DNA of 64,000 nucleotides from Acinetobacter sp. ANC 7912 (GCF_039862785.1 NZ_CP156795.1:1-64000), one strand, 5' to 3'; positions 12,375 through 20,867 are shown, counted from the first letter of the stretch. Numbers and translations: made by a program. Notes: generated from the sequence alone by a model not told the origin.

Positions 12375-13385
12375 ATGAAAAAAACACTTCTCAGCTTGGC
12401 CGCATTTTCTGCTTTGGGTTTTGCCAGCACCGCACAGGCACAAAAGGTCGATGTCTGTGTTTTTGACCTGCTGGGCAAATCCGGTGAGTCGTATCAAATG
12501 GCGCAGGAATGGGCTCTGGCGGCAAAATCCTGGGGCGCAGAGGTCAATCTGATTGCCCGCCAGGATGAAGCAGTAGCGGATAATGACTTCAAAGCCGGTA
12601 AATGTGACGGCGTGTTTATGACCGCGATGCGTGCACGTCAGTACAACAAGTTTGCCGGTTCAATTGATGCTCTCGGTGGTGCTCCAAGCAATGCGATTGC
12701 CCAGCGTGCGATTACTTTTGCCCTAGACAAACGTAATGCGAACAAAATGGTATCTACGCTCGGTGGCAAGAAATATGAAGTCGCAGGCATTTCACCACTC
12801 GGTTCAGCCTATATTTTTGTTCGTGACAAAAACATCAATTCCATTGAAAAAGCAGCGGGTAAGAAGTTCGCAGTATTGGGTTATGACGATGCCCAGAAAA
12901 TCATGGTGCAGCGCGTAGGTGCGCAAGCGGTGATTTCGGACGTGTCTAACTTCGTGGCGAAGTTTAACAATGGCCAGGTCGATATGGTTGGTGCACCAGC
13001 CTATGCTTACAAGCCGCTGGAAATCTATAAAGGCTTGGGTAGCAATGGTGCCATGTTTAACTTCCCGGTGCTGTATGTGACTTCAGACTTTGTGATCCGT
13101 CCTGAAAGTTTCCCGGCTGGTTTTGGCCAGAAATCGCGTGACTGGTTTGTGAAGAACCTGCCAAAAGCCATCAGTATGATTAACCGTCTGGAGGCAGGGA
13201 TTCCGGGTAAATACCGTCTGAATCTAGATGCTGAAGACAAGCTGAAGTATCAGAAGATGCTACGTGACGGTCGTATGGATATGACCAAGCGCGGGATCTA
13301 CGATGCTTCGATGATGAGCGTCCTGAAACGTGCCCGCTGTTCGGTCGACAAGGCAAACTTTGAGTGTTCGCTATCTGGTGAATAA
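12375..13385 (+). CDS. AdeT-like periplasmic protein, copy 2
   Basis: The second tandem copy, 336 residues from the chosen ATG at 12375. That start gives a normal signal peptide (MKKTLLSLAAFSALGFASTAQA) and has AAGGA about 10 nt upstream; an in-frame ATG at 12318 would add 19 residues before the signal peptide. The mature part repeats the family pattern: VCVFDLLGKSGESYQ, KAGKCDGVFMTAMRARQYNKFAGS, and the C-terminal RARCSVDKANFECSLSGE. It is closer to copy 1 than to copy 3. An intrinsic terminator follows directly. Confidence 0.88.
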   Translation: MKKTLLSLAAFSALGFASTAQAQKVDVCVFDLLGKSGESYQMAQEWALAAKSWGAEVNLIARQDEAVADNDFKAGKCDGVFMTAMRARQYNKFAGSIDALGGAPSNAIAQRAITFALDKRNANKMVSTLGGKKYEVAGISPLGSAYIFVRDKNINSIEKAAGKKFAVLGYDDAQKIMVQRVGAQAVISDVSNFVAKFNNGQVDMVGAPAYAYKPLEIYKGLGSNGAMFNFPVLYVTSDFVIRPESFPAGFGQKSRDWFVKNLPKAISMINRLEAGIPGKYRLNLDAEDKLKYQKMLRDGRMDMTKRGIYDASMMSVLKRARCSVDKANFECSLSGE

Positions 13386-13400
13386 CCTGATTTTTAAAAG

Positions 13401-13433
13401 AAAAAAGCCTGGAAAAACTCTAGGCTTTTTTTT
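13401..13433 (+). terminator. Intrinsic terminator after AdeT copy 2
   Basis: AAAAGCCT and AGGCTTTT pair around a loop and are followed by a T-run. It separates copies 2 and 3 into independent units. Confidence 0.8.
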
Positions 13434-13577
13434 CTGTATGTGCAGGCAGTTGAGTCATTGTCTGGATCTGGAAAAGGCTTAGAATAAAATTCAATTCTGC
13501 TATCGTCTTTCTCATAAAAACAATGATATGCAGCAATTATGGGAAGAACAAAAACAATGCTTGAAAGGAATAAGGGT

Positions 13578-14591
13578 ATGAAAACTTGGTTAAAGGCACT
13601 GGCACTCGGTGCAGGTATTACAGCTGCTTCAGGGGCAGCACAAGCCAAACAGGTCATTTGTGTGTTTGACCTGGTCGGTAAAAATGGTGATGTTTATGCC
13701 GTCATGAAGGATTACCAGCTGGCTGCAAAAAACTGGGGTGCCGACATTGAATTACGTGTCAATACCAACGAAGCAGTGGTTGCGGAAGATTTTAAAGCCG
13801 GTAAATGTGATGGGATCAGCGTCACCGGAATGCGTGGTCGCCAGTTTAATAACTTCACCGGTTCACTGGATGCGATCGGGGCTATTCCTGACCTGAACCT
13901 GGCTGTCAAAGTCATGCAAGGCCTGGCAAGTCCAACTTTTGCCAAGCACATGGTGCAAGGCAAATATGAAGTGGTAGGTGTGATTCCAGTCGGTGATGCA
14001 TTCCTTTTGGTCAATGACCGTAGCATCAATACGGTAGCCAAAGCAGCCGGTAAGAAAATTGCTGTTCTAGACTATGATGAAGCGCAGAAAATCATGGTAC
14101 AGCAGGTCGGTGCTCAGGCAGTCAGTGCAGATGTGACTAACTTTGGTGCCAAGTTTAACAATGGTCAGGTGGATATCATTGGCGCACCCGCAGCGGTATT
14201 TAAGCCACTGGAACTGCATAAAGGTTTGGGTACCAAAGGTGCCATTGTGAACTATCCGATCCTGCAGGTGACGGGCAATATTATTATCCGTCCAGACAAG
14301 TTCCCGGCAGGTTTCGGCCAGAAATCACGGGAATGGGTGAAAGGTGAACTGCCACGTGCCTTTGGTATTCTGGGCAAGATGAAAGCGGATATTCCGAAGA
14401 AATACTGGATGGATATTCCTGCTGCAGACAAACCGGGCTATCAGAAGATGATGCGTGAGGCTCGTATCGACCTGACCAAGCGCGGCATTTATGACAAACG
14501 CATGATGAAGCTGCTGTGGCAGTTCCGTTGTAAACAGGATCCGAAAAACTTCGAGTGCGCACTGCAGGATGAAAATTATAAGCAATCCTGA
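13578..14591 (+). CDS. AdeT-like periplasmic protein, copy 3
   Basis: The third and most diverged tandem copy, 337 residues from ATG 13578, chosen because AAGGAATAAGG lies just upstream and the signal peptide (MKTWLKALALGAGITAASGAAQA) then begins properly; an upstream in-frame ATG at 13539 is less likely. It keeps ICVFDLVGKNGDVY, KAGKCDGISVTGMRGRQFNNFTGS and the C-terminal FRCKQDPKNFECAL cysteine pair. Several positions in the mid-region differ from copies 1 and 2 (for example IPVGDAFLLVND where copy 2 has ISPLGSAYIFVRD), suggesting a different ligand. Confidence 0.87.
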   Translation: MKTWLKALALGAGITAASGAAQAKQVICVFDLVGKNGDVYAVMKDYQLAAKNWGADIELRVNTNEAVVAEDFKAGKCDGISVTGMRGRQFNNFTGSLDAIGAIPDLNLAVKVMQGLASPTFAKHMVQGKYEVVGVIPVGDAFLLVNDRSINTVAKAAGKKIAVLDYDEAQKIMVQQVGAQAVSADVTNFGAKFNNGQVDIIGAPAAVFKPLELHKGLGTKGAIVNYPILQVTGNIIIRPDKFPAGFGQKSREWVKGELPRAFGILGKMKADIPKKYWMDIPAADKPGYQKMMREARIDLTKRGIYDKRMMKLLWQFRCKQDPKNFECALQDENYKQS

Positions 14592-14628
14592 TAAATTTAC
14601 TCTGATTAAGCTTTAATTTACAAAGACT

Positions 14629-14665
14629 GACCATATATTGAGTATGCTATACTTGAAATATGGTC
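14629..14665 (+). promoter_or_regulatory. Dyad and extended -10 promoter upstream of erpA
   Basis: GACCATAT (14629-14636) and ATATGGTC (14658-14665) are the ends of a 37-bp imperfect palindrome. At its centre is TGCTATACT (14645-14653), an extended -10 box. A repressor bound to the dyad would cover the promoter. In E. coli erpA is controlled by IscR, but this dyad does not match the IscR consensus well enough for me to name the regulator. The T-rich sequence after it means it could alternatively act as a weak terminator for AdeT copy 3. Confidence 0.5.
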
Positions 14666-14707
14666 TTTTCTTTTTAAAGATGCCCGAACCGAACAGAGGA
14701 ATCCATC

Positions 14708-15043
14708 ATGAATGCTCAAGCACTTGTGCTGACTGACAATGCTGCCAATAAAGTACGCCAATTGCGTGAAAGTGAAGGCAATCAAGATCTTATGCTGCGT
14801 GTCTATGTGACTGGGGGCGGCTGTTCAGGTTTCTCTTATGGCTTTAATTTTGCAGAAAGCCAGAATGAAGATGATGCAGAATTCGTCAACGGTGACGTGA
14901 AGATGCTGGTGGATTCACTGAGCTATCAGTATCTGGTTGGCTCTACCGTGGATTATGTTGAAGGTCTGGAAGGCTCTCGATTCGTGGTGCAAAACCCGAA
15001 TGCAACCACCACTTGTGGATGTGGTTCTTCCTTCTCGATCTAA
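14708..15043 (+). CDS. erpA: Iron-sulfur cluster insertion protein ErpA
   Basis: A-type carrier that passes Fe-S clusters to apo-proteins. The 111-residue product has the three conserved cysteines of the HesB/IscA family: C39 in [11 protein letters not shown] and C103/C105 in [12 protein letters not shown] at the C-terminus. Its size is typical of ErpA. A ribosome-binding site (AGAGGA) precedes the ATG. It stands alone, with its own dyad-type promoter upstream and an intrinsic terminator downstream. Confidence 0.95.
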   Translation: MNAQALVLTDNAANKVRQLRESEGNQDLMLRVYVTGGGCSGFSYGFNFAESQNEDDAEFVNGDVKMLVDSLSYQYLVGSTVDYVEGLEGSRFVVQNPNATTTCGCGSSFSI

Positions 15044-15072
15044 GATGGTCTGAGTAACAAGACCATAAACAG

Positions 15073-15102
15073 AAAAAAGTCCTCATTTGAGGACTTTTTT
15101 AT
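15073..15102 (+). terminator. Intrinsic terminator after erpA
   Basis: AAAAAGTCCTC and GAGGACTTTTTT form a long stem with an ATTT loop and T-run. Its symmetry suggests it may also stop minus-strand transcription from the next gene. Confidence 0.9.
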
Positions 15103-15120
15103 TTGCAGGTATTTTTTGCT

Positions 15121-15486
15121 TTAAGCTTCGAGCTTGATTGCTTCCAGCAGGTCAAAAATCACAGTGGTGACATCCTGGCTGAGCTCCCGGTTATTGAAGA
15201 TCTCATACGCAGTGATGGTGATATCGGTATCGCTTGGCAGCAGTTTCTGTTCTTCGTCAATTAGGTCATTGATCGGTAACAGGGTCTGTTTCACTTCCAG
15301 ATGCAGAATATCCTCAAAGGCGATATTTTCATCTTCCAGTTCAATCAGCTGCTCATTGAAATACGGAATCAGGATGGAGTGTAGATAAGGCTGAAGTTCC
15401 ACAATATCAAAGATTTCAATATCACGAGTTTCATCAATCGTGCTGATATGGTCGTTTACTTCAATCAGGATATGGTAATAACTCAT
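15121..15486 (-). CDS. Hypothetical acidic protein
   Basis: A 121-residue acidic protein, rich in Asp, Glu and Ile, without signal peptide or membrane segment. The start at 15486 (MSYYHILIEVNDHIS) is preferred because GGAGA lies just upstream on the minus strand; a start at 15498 adds four residues. Opening and ending look like alternating strands and helices, but no known motif is visible. It converges on erpA, sharing the terminator region. Confidence 0.7.
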   Translation of the reverse strand: MSYYHILIEVNDHISTIDETRDIEIFDIVELQPYLHSILIPYFNEQLIELEDENIAFEDILHLEVKQTLLPINDLIDEEQKLLPSDTDITITAYEIFNNRELSQDVTTVIFDLLEAIKLEA

Positions 15487-15605
15487 GCCGATCTCCATAC
15501 GGGGTTCAGGTGGATGTTGAGCCCATCACAATAACATGAAATACGCTGGTGTGGACGATTTACAGACAATAAAGTCGTAAAAATTATAGGGGTTTAAAGC
15601 TATCT

Positions 15606-16517
15606 TTACTTGCGTGTATACAGCAAGGTTTTATCTGCTGGGCGCAATTCAAAATTTTTCAGTTTCTGTTGGCCAAGTACCGGATACATCAGCGCTTCCG
15701 GGTCATTATGATGCAGTAATCCTAGGGCGTGCCCCAGCTCATGTGCCAGGGTCAGACGCAAATCATCCTTGGCATCAAACTGATAGACATGGATTTCATC
15801 GCCCTTGAACACACCTTTATGGAATTCACGTGGCGGGAAACGCTGTTGAGCCAGGGTAATATTGTTCTCATGCTGTTTCACATTGCTCTGATAGCTCGAG
15901 ACCTGATTGTTGAAAGCCAGCTGCTGCTGTTGCAAATAGTTCGCCTCATGCTGGAACTGCTCCGCGCGTTGTTGAAATGCTTCAAACTGCTGGTGTAGCT
16001 GCTGCTGTTCATAAGCCGATAATCCTGGCTGATTACGCTGTTGCAGTAACTGCTGTAATTCTGCTTCTAGCTGGATGCGCTGCTGGGCTAAACGCTGATG
16101 TTGCTGATCAATATACTGTTTAGAGCTACTTAGGTTTTCTGCCTGACGTTGATATTGTGCCTCGTCCTGTAGCAGTTTTTGCGTGGTTTGCTTGAGCGCA
16201 TTGTATTCCTGCTGACGCTGGTCATAGATCAGCTTGATCGCCAGTTTGGCATTTTCATCATAAACCATCAGGTCTTTACGACCGGTGCCATGATGCCAGA
16301 TCTCGACTGCTTCTTTAGATAGTTGGATCACTTCTTCACGACTGAGATCAAAACCAGGATCCACCTGATCGACCCGAAAGCGCAGGCGGGAATCGAAAGG
16401 GTGGGTAAGACGATCGGTCAGGGAATTAAATTTTAGCTGCGGATGAGACTGGGTCTGCAGATGCAGAAAACCTGCCACCAACAGTATGAGTCCCATCAGC
16501 AGATAAAGAAGTCGCAT
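15606..16517 (-). CDS. Matrixin-like zinc metalloprotease with coiled-coil insert
   Basis: A 303-residue protein with an N-terminal signal anchor or signal peptide (about 5-20). The zinc site HELGHALGLLH at 259-269 and the Met-turn ALMYPV (Met277) place it with the metzincins, matrixin (M10)-like. The first part of the catalytic fold (about 45-105, LRFRVDQVDPGF and LAIKLIYD) is separated from the zinc site by a Gln-rich heptad coiled coil at about 108-225. No pro-domain cysteine switch is seen. It probably acts in the periplasm or outside the cell; the substrate is unknown. Confidence 0.82.
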   Translation of the reverse strand: MRLLYLLMGLILLVAGFLHLQTQSHPQLKFNSLTDRLTHPFDSRLRFRVDQVDPGFDLSREEVIQLSKEAVEIWHHGTGRKDLMVYDENAKLAIKLIYDQRQQEYNALKQTTQKLLQDEAQYQRQAENLSSSKQYIDQQHQRLAQQRIQLEAELQQLLQQRNQPGLSAYEQQQLHQQFEAFQQRAEQFQHEANYLQQQQLAFNNQVSSYQSNVKQHENNITLAQQRFPPREFHKGVFKGDEIHVYQFDAKDDLRLTLAHELGHALGLLHHNDPEALMYPVLGQQKLKNFELRPADKTLLYTRK

Positions 16518-16594
16518 AGCGTATTGTTTTAAATATTGTTAGGTTCAATGTAGCGAAAAAACAGGCAAAATCCTAGTCTTGCAAAAATTGGATA

Positions 16595-16620
16595 TAAAAA
16601 ACCGTGCGTTTGCACGGTTC
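16595..16620 (-). terminator. Intrinsic terminator
   Basis: AACCGTGC pairs with GCACGGTT around GTTT; on the minus strand a T-run follows. It lies after the stop of the minus-strand membrane-protein gene. Confidence 0.8.
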
Positions 16621-16635
16621 TATTATTCGTTTCGG

Positions 16636-17082
16636 CTAGGATTTTTTACCTTTCCACTGTTCAATTTGCTTTGGCATATTGGAATGGTAGATAAAAGCTA
16701 GGCCCACACCATTCAGCAGGAAAATGATAAATTCAATGAGATATTTCAGATTGTAGGAATGCTTGGTTTGGTGATTGAAGGCATACAGGGTGATTTCAGA
16801 CTTAAAGATCTGGAAAACAATATAGCTCAGTAAACCGATCCCCAAAATGATAAAGCCTTTTCCGTAAGGGTAGCGCTGTGGTATGGCTAAAATCAGTAGC
16901 ATAATCATGGCAATCAGGAAGCCGAGAGAGAAAGGGGCTTCAATCCCCAAGCTCTGCAGGTAATTAAAAGGCGCCAGTACCACATTCGGTGGGATGATCA
17001 GCAACAAGTTACCCATCGGGTAGAGCAGCATGATGGCAAGCCCGGAAGCTAAAAGAAAAAGCTTGATAAAATTCTGCATCAT
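16636..17082 (-). CDS. Hypothetical membrane protein
   Basis: A 148-residue hydrophobic protein with about four predicted membrane spans (about 5-30, 50-68, 74-93 and 110-130) and a short charged tail (IEQWKGKKS). No family motif is recognised. It lies between dnaK and the metalloprotease on the same strand, with its own terminator downstream and the dnaK terminator upstream. Confidence 0.65.
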   Translation of the reverse strand: MMQNFIKLFLLASGLAIMLLYPMGNLLLIIPPNVVLAPFNYLQSLGIEAPFSLGFLIAMIMLLILAIPQRYPYGKGFIILGIGLLSYIVFQIFKSEITLYAFNHQTKHSYNLKYLIEFIIFLLNGVGLAFIYHSNMPKQIEQWKGKKS

Positions 17083-17154
17083 TTCTTATTTTTAAGTGAT
17101 TTATTTCATTATAGTTTAATTAAAAATCCGTCTATTGCCTATGAAGTGAGCAAA

Positions 17155-17185
17155 AAAAAGACCGCATCAAATGCGGTCTTTTTCT
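17155..17185 (-). terminator. Intrinsic terminator after dnaK
   Basis: AAAAAGACCGCAT and ATGCGGTCTTTTT pair around a 3-nt loop, with T-runs in both directions. It ends the grpE-dnaK block. Confidence 0.88.
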
Positions 17186-17197
17186 CAAAGTGACAAA

Positions 17198-19144
17198 TTA
17201 TTTTTTGTCATCTTTTACTTCAGTGAACTCGGCATCTACAACGCCGTCGTCCGCTTTTTGTTGTTGACCAGCAGCATCACCCCCTTGGAATGCGTTTGGA
17301 TCAAAACCTTGCGCACCGCCTTGGCCTTGAGCTGCTTCGTAAGCACGTTGAGTGATCGGCATAATCACGTTTTGCAGTGCTTCAGTTTTCGCTTTGATTG
17401 CTTCAACATCATTTTCTTTAGTTGCAGCTTCAAGCTCGCTTACCGCAGTTTCTACGGCAGTTTTTTCGTCAGCAGTCACTTGCTCGCCCAGATCTTTTAC
17501 TGCTTTGTTTGCAGAAGCGATCAACGCATCAGCTTCGTTACGTGCTTTAGCCAGTTCTTCGAACTTACGGTCTTCTTCAGCATTTGCTTCAGCATCACGG
17601 ATCATGGCTTCGATTTCAGCATCGCTCAAACCAGAGTTTGCTTTGATCTGGATTGATTGCTCTTTACCAGTGCTCTTGTCTTTTGCAGATACTTTCAGGA
17701 TACCGTCAGCGTTGATGTCGAAAGATACTTCAATTTGTGGCACACCACGTGGAGCAGGTGGGATGTCACCTAACTGGAAGTTACCCAACAGTTTGTTTTG
17801 TTGAGCGATCTTACGTTCACCTTGGTACACTGAAATGTCTACTGCAGGCTGGTTATCCGCAGCTGTAGAGAACACCTGAGATTTTTTCGCAGGGATGGTA
17901 GTGTTTTTCTCGATGATTGGAGTCAACACACCGCCCATAGTTTCAATACCCAGAGTCAGCGGAGTTACGTCAAGCAGAAGAACGTCGTTCTTGTCACCAG
18001 ACAGTACTGCACCTTGGATCGCAGCACCCATTGCCACAGCTTCGTCAGGGTTCACGTCTTTACGTGGCTCTTTACCGAAGAATTCTTGTACTTTTTGTTG
18101 TACAAGTGGCATACGAGTCTGACCACCCACCAGGATTACGTCAGAAATATCAGAAGTCGACAGGCCAGCATCTTTCAGCGCAACTTTACATGGCTCTATG
18201 GTACGAGCAACCAGGTCAGCTACTAGACCTTCTAGTTTTGCACGAGTCACGTTGATCACTAGGTGTTTAGGACCAGTCGCATCTGCGGTGATGTATGGCA
18301 GGTTGATTTCAGTTGCGTTAGAAGAAGAAAGCTCGATTTTCGCTTTTTCTGCTGCTTCTTTCAGACGTTGTAACGCTAGTGGATCGTTTTTCAGGTTAAC
18401 GTTCTGTTCTTTTTTGAACTCTTCAACCAGGTAATCGATCAGTGCGTTATCGAAATCTTCACCACCCAGGAAGGTGTCACCGTTAGTAGACAGTACTTCG
18501 ATCTGTTGGTCACCATCAAGGTCAGCAATCTCGATGATAGACACGTCGAAAGTACCACCACCCAGGTCATATACCGCAACTTTACGGTCGCCTTCTTTCT
18601 TGTCCATACCGAACGCAAGTGCCGCAGCAGTTGGTTCGTTGATGATACGTTTAACGTCCAGACCGGCAATTTTACCAGCGTCTTTGGTTGCTTGACGTTG
18701 CGCATCGTTGAAGTATGCAGGAACGGTTACAACAGCTTCAGTGACTGTTTCGCCTAGGTAGTCTTCTGCAGTTTTCTTCATTTTTTTCAGAACTTCTGCA
18801 GAGATTTGTTGTGGAGCCAGTTTTTTGTCGTTGACTTCAACCCAAGCATCACCATTGTCAGCTTTGATGATTTTGAATGGTGCGATACCGATATCTTTTT
18901 GTACCGCTTGGTCTTCGTAACGACGGCCGATCAGACGTTTGATCGCGAATAATGTGTTTTTAGGGTTAGTTACCGCTTGGCGTTTTGCTGATTGACCAAC
19001 AAGAATCTCGCCATCTTTGTATGCAATGATTGATGGAGTTGTACGAGCGCCTTCAGCGTTTTCGATTACTTTTACTTTGTCGCCTTCAAGTACTGCAACA
19101 CATGAGTTTGTAGTACCTAAGTCAATACCAATGATTTTAGCCAT
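17198..19144 (-). CDS. dnaK: Molecular chaperone DnaK (Hsp70)
   Basis: Hsp70 chaperone working with DnaJ and GrpE on unfolded proteins. The 648-residue product starts [21 protein letters not shown], has the phosphate-binding segments [14 protein letters not shown] and [11 protein letters not shown] of the ATPase domain, the linker [14 protein letters not shown] near 388-401, the substrate-binding domain, and a C-terminal tail ending [10 protein letters not shown]. Length is normal. grpE lies 119 bp upstream on the same strand, so both are likely read from the grpE heat-shock promoter. dnaJ is not in the window. Confidence 0.98.
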   Translation of the reverse strand: MAKIIGIDLGTTNSCVAVLEGDKVKVIENAEGARTTPSIIAYKDGEILVGQSAKRQAVTNPKNTLFAIKRLIGRRYEDQAVQKDIGIAPFKIIKADNGDAWVEVNDKKLAPQQISAEVLKKMKKTAEDYLGETVTEAVVTVPAYFNDAQRQATKDAGKIAGLDVKRIINEPTAAALAFGMDKKEGDRKVAVYDLGGGTFDVSIIEIADLDGDQQIEVLSTNGDTFLGGEDFDNALIDYLVEEFKKEQNVNLKNDPLALQRLKEAAEKAKIELSSSNATEINLPYITADATGPKHLVINVTRAKLEGLVADLVARTIEPCKVALKDAGLSTSDISDVILVGGQTRMPLVQQKVQEFFGKEPRKDVNPDEAVAMGAAIQGAVLSGDKNDVLLLDVTPLTLGIETMGGVLTPIIEKNTTIPAKKSQVFSTAADNQPAVDISVYQGERKIAQQNKLLGNFQLGDIPPAPRGVPQIEVSFDINADGILKVSAKDKSTGKEQSIQIKANSGLSDAEIEAMIRDAEANAEEDRKFEELAKARNEADALIASANKAVKDLGEQVTADEKTAVETAVSELEAATKENDVEAIKAKTEALQNVIMPITQRAYEAAQGQGGAQGFDPNAFQGGDAAGQQQKADDGVVDAEFTEVKDDKK

Positions 19145-19263
19145 TTGGACGTTTCCTCAAAAATTTTGTTGTGCTTTACACTTGTTATCCGATATGAGAG
19201 CCGTTCAATTTTTTTCAAGTAAATTTTTTGAAAAAATTTCACAAACTCCCGAATTTATTAGGC

Positions 19264-19827
19264 TTAAGCGCCAACCATCACCATTGCAGGGCGAAGTAAA
19301 CGGCCATTTAAGCTGTAACCTTTTTGCAATACATTGCCAATTTCATTGGCTTTGGCATTGGGATCAATACCAACGGCCTGATGCAGGTCTGCATTGAAAC
19401 CACTTGCTGTATCCACCGCTACCACACCGAACTTTTCTAAAGTAGTAAGCAGGCCTTTCAGGGTCAGTTCCACACCTTCAGAAAATGGAGTTTTTTCTTC
19501 ACCTACAGCTGCCAGCGCACGCTCGAGGTTATCCACGGTGTCCAGCAGCTCTTTGGCAAACTTTTCTAGAACAGCTTCTTTGTGTTTTTCAGCTTCACGT
19601 TGAATGCGTTCTACACTTTTTTGTGCTTCGTACACCGCATTGGCAGTACGGGCTTTTTCCAGTTTTAGATCCGCTTCAAGTTTTTCGATCTGTGCCTGTA
19701 AAGATTCAACGGTAACTTCGGCTTGTTCAGTTTCAGTTTGCTCAGTTTCGGCTTGAGTTTGCGCTGTTTCTGGGTTCGCTTGCTCTTGCTCAAGTTCTTG
19801 AGCTTTTTCGTTCTGCTCAGTTGCCAT
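19264..19827 (-). CDS. grpE: Nucleotide exchange factor GrpE
   Basis: GrpE releases ADP from DnaK. From the ATG at 19827 ([14 protein letters not shown]) the protein is 187 residues: an acidic Gln/Glu-rich N-terminus, a long coiled coil (about 35-90, [21 protein letters not shown]) and the beta domain ending in [15 protein letters not shown] about 8 nt upstream on the minus strand supports this start; the frame is open to 19887, which would add 20 residues not usual for GrpE. Upstream is a sigma-32-like promoter. Confidence 0.93.
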   Translation of the reverse strand: MATEQNEKAQELEQEQANPETAQTQAETEQTETEQAEVTVESLQAQIEKLEADLKLEKARTANAVYEAQKSVERIQREAEKHKEAVLEKFAKELLDTVDNLERALAAVGEEKTPFSEGVELTLKGLLTTLEKFGVVAVDTASGFNADLHQAVGIDPNAKANEIGNVLQKGYSLNGRLLRPAMVMVGA

Positions 19828-19937
19828 TGATTTACTCCGTTTAAATGGGTTCTTAAACATGTACAGTCCTTGGGCGTCAGAGTTCACTGCGTTACTGCTG
19901 AACTGCCATGGTTGTAAAATTCTAAATTACTTAAAGA

Positions 19938-19964
19938 AGTCGGGGCGGGGTCGCAAAATTCAAG
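19938..19964 (-). promoter_or_regulatory. Sigma-32-type heat-shock promoter for grpE-dnaK
   Basis: On the minus strand CTTGAA (19964-19959) is followed after 13 bp by CCCCGA (19945-19940). This matches the sigma-32 pattern CTTGAAA-N13/14-CCCCAT well. It lies about 110-140 bp upstream of the chosen grpE start. Confidence 0.65.
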
Positions 19965-20346
19965 CGCAATTCCATATAAATTTTAAGAATTGCTGAAAAA
20001 GTTAGGGCTATTTTTGTTTAGACTTTCATTTATATAGATAAAACAGCAATGTAATAAGGAATAAAAAGCCTGTTTTTCACAATGAAGAGCTATAACGAGT
20101 TTAACAGACTGAACAGAAAGAGCTTTTTCTTCTTCTAAAAGCCCTAATTTTAAAAACAATATTTTTATTAAATAGAATGATTTCAATCATATAATGAATA
20201 AATCGTATTTTTAGATCAAAACAATAAAATTTATCCGTTTTAAATATTTAAATAAAAGTCGCATCATAGCGTCATCAACAGTGACCTGATTCAGTGGAGA
20301 GAGTCGGATTAGGTGACTGTTACAGATTTTTTGCTTTACCCTTCTT

Positions 20347-20376
20347 GCTGAGTTCCCAAGGCTCAGCTTTTTTTTT
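20347..20376 (+). terminator. Orphan intrinsic terminator 1
   Basis: GCTGAG (20347-20352) pairs with CTCAGC (20362-20367), followed by nine T. No plus-strand protein gene lies upstream within more than 4 kb, so it probably ends a small RNA. Confidence 0.7.
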
Positions 20377-20523
20377 GCCCAAAATTTTATGCTGTTTATT
20401 TTTTAGACATAAAAACGATTAATGACTGAGCAATAAAGTATTTCACAAAAAATCGCCAACTGCTTAATATTCACTTCAGATTCTATCGCTGTAGTTTCTT
20501 CTTTTTTTGAAATGTGTTTTTCC

Positions 20524-20554
20524 GGCTTATCCTCTCTAGATAAGCCTTTTTTTT
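20524..20554 (+). terminator. Orphan intrinsic terminator 2
   Basis: GGCTTATC (20524-20531) pairs with GATAAGCC (20539-20546), followed by eight T. Again there is no plus-strand ORF before it. Confidence 0.75.
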
Positions 20555-20613
20555 GCCTAAAATTTACTGAAATTTAATATGAATATTTATATTCAATCAT
20601 TTAGCACTCTTGC

Positions 20614-20631
20614 TGTAAGCAAAATCCTACA
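20614..20631 (+). promoter_or_regulatory. GacA-type upstream activating box of sRNA 1
   Basis: TGTAAG-CAAAAT-CCTACA matches the GacA box of pseudomonads (TGTAAG-N6-CTTACA) with one mismatch. Its centre is about 65 bp before the predicted start of the small RNA at about 20688, the usual distance for rsmX/Y/Z genes. Confidence 0.65.
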
Positions 20632-20652
20632 CACAGACCTGGCAATCGCGAC

Positions 20653-20681
20653 TTGGTTACAACTTAAAAATTTTCTACTAT
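20653..20681 (+). promoter_or_regulatory. Predicted sigma-70 promoter of sRNA 1
   Basis: TTGGTT (20653-20658) and TACTAT (20676-20681) are separated by 17 bp. Both boxes are imperfect, as expected for an activator-dependent promoter. Confidence 0.5.
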
Positions 20682-20687
20682 GAACCT

Positions 20688-20800
20688 ATCGAGAACAGGA
20701 TGTTCTTAAAACTTGCTGGGAAGCACATAAACGTCAGGATGTACGTTTAAACACAACCCCCTATAAAACCCTTGAGGATAAATACTTCAAGGGTTTTATT
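20688..20800 (+). ncRNA. Predicted Rsm/CsrB-type CsrA-binding small RNA 1
   Basis: An ORF-free transcript of about 113 nt. Hairpin 1 is AGAACA-GGA-TGTTCT (20692-20706), with GGA as the whole loop inside ACAGGATGT, close to the CsrA consensus. Hairpin 2 is TGCT-GGGA-AGCA (20714-20725). Hairpin 3 pairs AAACGT with ACGTTT (20729-20748) around CAGGATGT. The terminator has a perfect 13-bp stem (20763-20775 with 20787-20799) and a loop starting GGA. Four GGA motifs in loops plus a GacA box upstream is the RsmX/Y/Z layout, so I infer sequestration of CsrA/RsmA. The 5' end is estimated from the promoter. Confidence 0.68.
20763..20799 (+). terminator. Terminator of sRNA 1
   Basis: A perfect 13-bp stem with an 11-nt loop that begins with GGA; the 3' arm carries the T-rich tail (TTTTATT). 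Confidence 0.75.
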
Positions 20801-20841
20801 CCGTTTATAGCTTTAAAAACTATTTCCTGAAATTTCACCCA

Positions 20842-20867
20842 TAAAAAAAAGCCCGCGGACGGGCTTG
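20842..20867 (-). terminator. Intrinsic terminator of the lipoprotein gene
   Basis: AAGCCCG and CGGGCTT pair around a 4-nt loop (CGGA); on the minus strand eight T follow. Confidence 0.85.

Larger units (their letters stand above)
20187..20613 (+). other. ORF-free block with a long hairpin and two terminators
   Basis: No gene is seen. A 16-bp stem with one mismatch (20277-20292 with 20306-20321) encloses a 13-nt loop containing GGA. Two intrinsic terminators follow on the plus strand, at 20347-20376 and 20524-20554. Each could end a small RNA of about 100-150 nt, since no upstream plus-strand gene needs terminating here: grpE runs the other way. Confidence 0.5.

Noticed and set aside
19983..20186. 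A 67-codon minus-strand frame upstream of grpE
   Set aside because: AT-rich composition, no ribosome-binding site or motif; it lies just upstream of the heat-shock promoter.
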